Shown: one piece after another, positions 62,280-64,000 of the stretch | Position numbering within the stretch: position 1 is the first letter of the stretch | How the letters are laid out: every line of letters begins with the position of its first letter | Origin: Mermis nigrescens | Taxonomy: Eukaryota; Nematoda; Enoplea; Mermithida; Mermithidae | Direction: 5' to 3' | Length of the DNA: 64,000 nucleotides | Assembly: GCA_036768485.1 (NCBI GenBank) | Contig: JAVLUZ010000273.1 | Coordinates: 5,189,391 to 5,253,390 of the forward strand | Made by a program: the position numbers and the translations under genes | Notes under the pieces: generated by a model | The model's input: the letters and a program-made list of their open reading frames with translations, nothing else | Databases searched by the model: none | What the model was told of the DNA's origin: nothing

Positions 62280-62650
62280 CTGTAGCTTCATCATTTATGG
62301 TATATTGTTTTAATTATTGACGCTTGCTTATATGCAAAAGAGATAAAAGTGCTTCTCCTAATGACGGAGGACTCATAGAGACTGGCATGAAGCGCCTGTG
62401 CCTTGCTTTATATCTAAGAAGTGCAAAGTAGGCAACCTAGCCTATTCCTGCTAATATTGCAAGAAATATCATAGCATTTATTATTAATTGAAGCGGTCCT
62501 TTAAGAAGGTTATTTAGTCCGCTATTTAAATTTTGCTGCTCACCATTAAAAATTTGTTCTAAGGCTTACCTGCTCCTTTTAAGGTATTGCCAATTCCTTG
62601 GCCTGTATCCAAGAGTGATTTATACACTAGGTGGAATCTTAGAGGCATGG
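62280..62650 (-). pseudogene. Element E env-like transmembrane remnant upstream of protease
   Basis: Minus-strand reading with frame slips shows LLDTGQGIGNTLKGAG, then NSGLNNLLKGPLQLIINAMI followed by FLAILAGIG and a second hydrophobic stretch. This matches the end of the element A env-like protein ('TGVKTALQGAESGLEKL', 'NALLKGPVQLLINFLLI') in order and spacing. It lies directly ahead of the protease. The ectodomain is missing. Confidence 0.65.
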
Positions 62651-64000
62651 AAAGTAGTTAGGGGAAGCAGCCTGGAAGGCAATGGTTACGCATAGGACAC
62701 ATTGTAGGATACCCCCGCAATTAGTACACTAAAATTTAGTAGACTGAAAAATAGTTGAGCTGAGCAAGCCCAAATTGGTATACAAGAAAGAGTTGGGGGA
62801 GGTCTACAAGCCTAGCCTAGTTTAAACTGAACCCAAATGTAAACCAGGATATGTAAAGTTGGTGATGGACCCCCAAACTACATGTCCTAAGCTTACTTAG
62901 TCCCAGCCCCAGTTAAACTAAGATTAATTATATCCATTTTGTTTTTCAGGTCGGCGGATAAAGCAATCGTGGGCGAATCATATGAATTTAAGCAGGGAAA
63001 GTCGGACTAAACTAAGACTAAAGATGCCCACTAATATATAGTATCTTATGCTATGCAGCATAAAACTAATGTCTAGAATGGATTTTGTGATTTTGTTTTT
63101 GGGACATATGTAAATACTACCCTCCCCAGTCCTCCCAAGCATTTTATTCCAAAATTAATGTACTAATATTAATCTACTAATTTTAGTGTACCAATTACGT
63201 AACATACAATTTTAGCACGCCTATTCTACTGCATCAATATTTGTACACCAATATCAATTTTTTAGGCTTGTTGTTTCAAAACATTGAAGATTTTAGTATA
63301 CCAATTTCAGCAGGAGCATAAAAAGCATTAAAAATAAAAAAACTTAAAAATGAAGAAAAATAAAAAAAATTGAAAACAAACTCTAAATAAATATGAGGCC
63401 CTCTGAGTTTCAATTTTGCCTCATTATCACTCCACAAATTGTCAGTTTGTTGCCAACAGTTGCTTCTTGACTGAGTCAAAGCTAAAATATATAAAATAGA
63501 TATAATGATAATATTTCTCAGAAAATACACTCTGGTGAAAAATTCATCAATTAAGCATGCATAAGCAAGGAAAAAAAGAGGTTTTGATAATATATTCAGA
63601 CAATAATAATTACTCGTGTCAAGATATCAGCACAACACTGTATGTATGCTTTAATGATTACCTTATATGCATTCTTTGTACATTCCATTATTTAGGTAGG
63701 TATAACTTATTCAAAAATTATTATTTATGTGTCTATTCGTAAAGCGCGCTGAACATATACTGTATAAATACGCAAAGAAATCTTAAGCCGCAAGGCGATG
63801 GGAAAAGTATGAAAAGAAAGAAGCATGTTGTAGTAAACGGTAGAACGTGTCTTAATCTAATTAAGAACAAAAGATTAAGGAAGAAATCGCGACATTCTTA
63901 GAGCTGGATTACCTAAAAACCACCCAATGTAAAACAAAAGGCCAAAAATTGAGAAAATCCTCGCTAATCCAAAATATTTAGAAAATTCTGTACAAATGTG
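62651..64000. other. No gene recognised
   Basis: AT-rich end of the window with many short 'TAGTACACTAAAATTTAG' and 'TAGTATACCAATTT'-like motifs at 62710-63300. No family-like ORF was found; 63276-63530 (minus) and 63557-63742 (plus) are short low-complexity frames. Confidence 0.4.

Larger units (their letters stand above)
56454..62650 (-). mobile_element. Elements E and F: Ty3/gypsy relatives of A, heavily interrupted
   Basis: Minus-strand order in E: env transmembrane remnant (62650-62280), protease (62250-62108), linker (61785-61519), RT (61500-60595), RNase H (59956-60062, 59330-59396 and 58560-58857, split by insertions), integrase (58551-57060). F (57032-56454) follows. Insertions inside E are a nested MITE pair at 60063-60586, a piggyBac-type MITE at 59397-59955 and a nested MITE group at 58858-59329. 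No LTRs were recognised. Confidence 0.75.

Overview
This is AT-rich eukaryotic nuclear DNA, probably from an invertebrate. The repeated TTTTCAG splice acceptors, the MULE, Polinton and Harbinger remnants and the F-box tandem would suit a nematode, but the sequence alone does not name the species. I see no bacterial gene, rRNA, intact tRNA or CRISPR. The window is a deeply nested graveyard of mobile elements with a small F-box gene cluster and a few possible host exons.

Layout. (1) 1-1143: an internally deleted PIF/Harbinger element that keeps only the starts of its two genes. It sits inside the left LTR of element A. (2) 1144-13416: element A, a minus-strand Ty3/gypsy-type element with 1.3-kb LTRs, PBS and PPT. 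Its gene order is gag, two unknown ORFs, an env-like glycoprotein, then PR-RT-RH-IN, so env precedes pol. Its right LTR abuts the interior of a second env copy on the plus strand (13417-14487), as if A had inserted into a relative. (3) 16158-22850 (minus) and 24363-31203 (plus): elements B and C, two divergently placed, decayed copies of another gypsy lineage. Downstream of integrase both carry a gene resembling a DEDDy 3'-5' exonuclease. It starts inside the integrase ORF in the same relative frame in both copies. (4) 31719-33136: a hAT element holding a Tc1/mariner-like MITE, which in turn holds a tRNA-like block. (5) 35414-38835: a spliced MULE transposase relic. (6) 39061-39298: a 17-bp minisatellite with a short second locus next to element C. 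(7) 41506-43411: a Maverick/Polinton capsid gene relic and a PC4-like ORF. (8) 44795-48255: two tandem degenerate F-box genes, each preceded by an array of 'TTTTCAG-GAG-GTAAG' units. (9) 49277-52420: element D, a BEL/Pao relic. (10) 56454-62650: elements E and F, relatives of A with env transmembrane remnants directly upstream of PR.

Two MITE families cut across all of this. A ~265-bp hAT-type family has at least 13 copies with recognisable 8-bp target duplications (consensus nTnnnnAn), including copies inside copies. A ~560-bp piggyBac-type family (TTAA duplications) has two copies, each inside retrotransposon coding sequence.

The most unusual content is the exonuclease-bearing gypsy lineage (B, C), the gag-env-pol order (A, with support from E and F), and the splice-site-like arrays in front of the F-box genes. 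Almost every coding region is broken by stops, frameshifts or insertions, so functions below describe ancestry rather than present activity.
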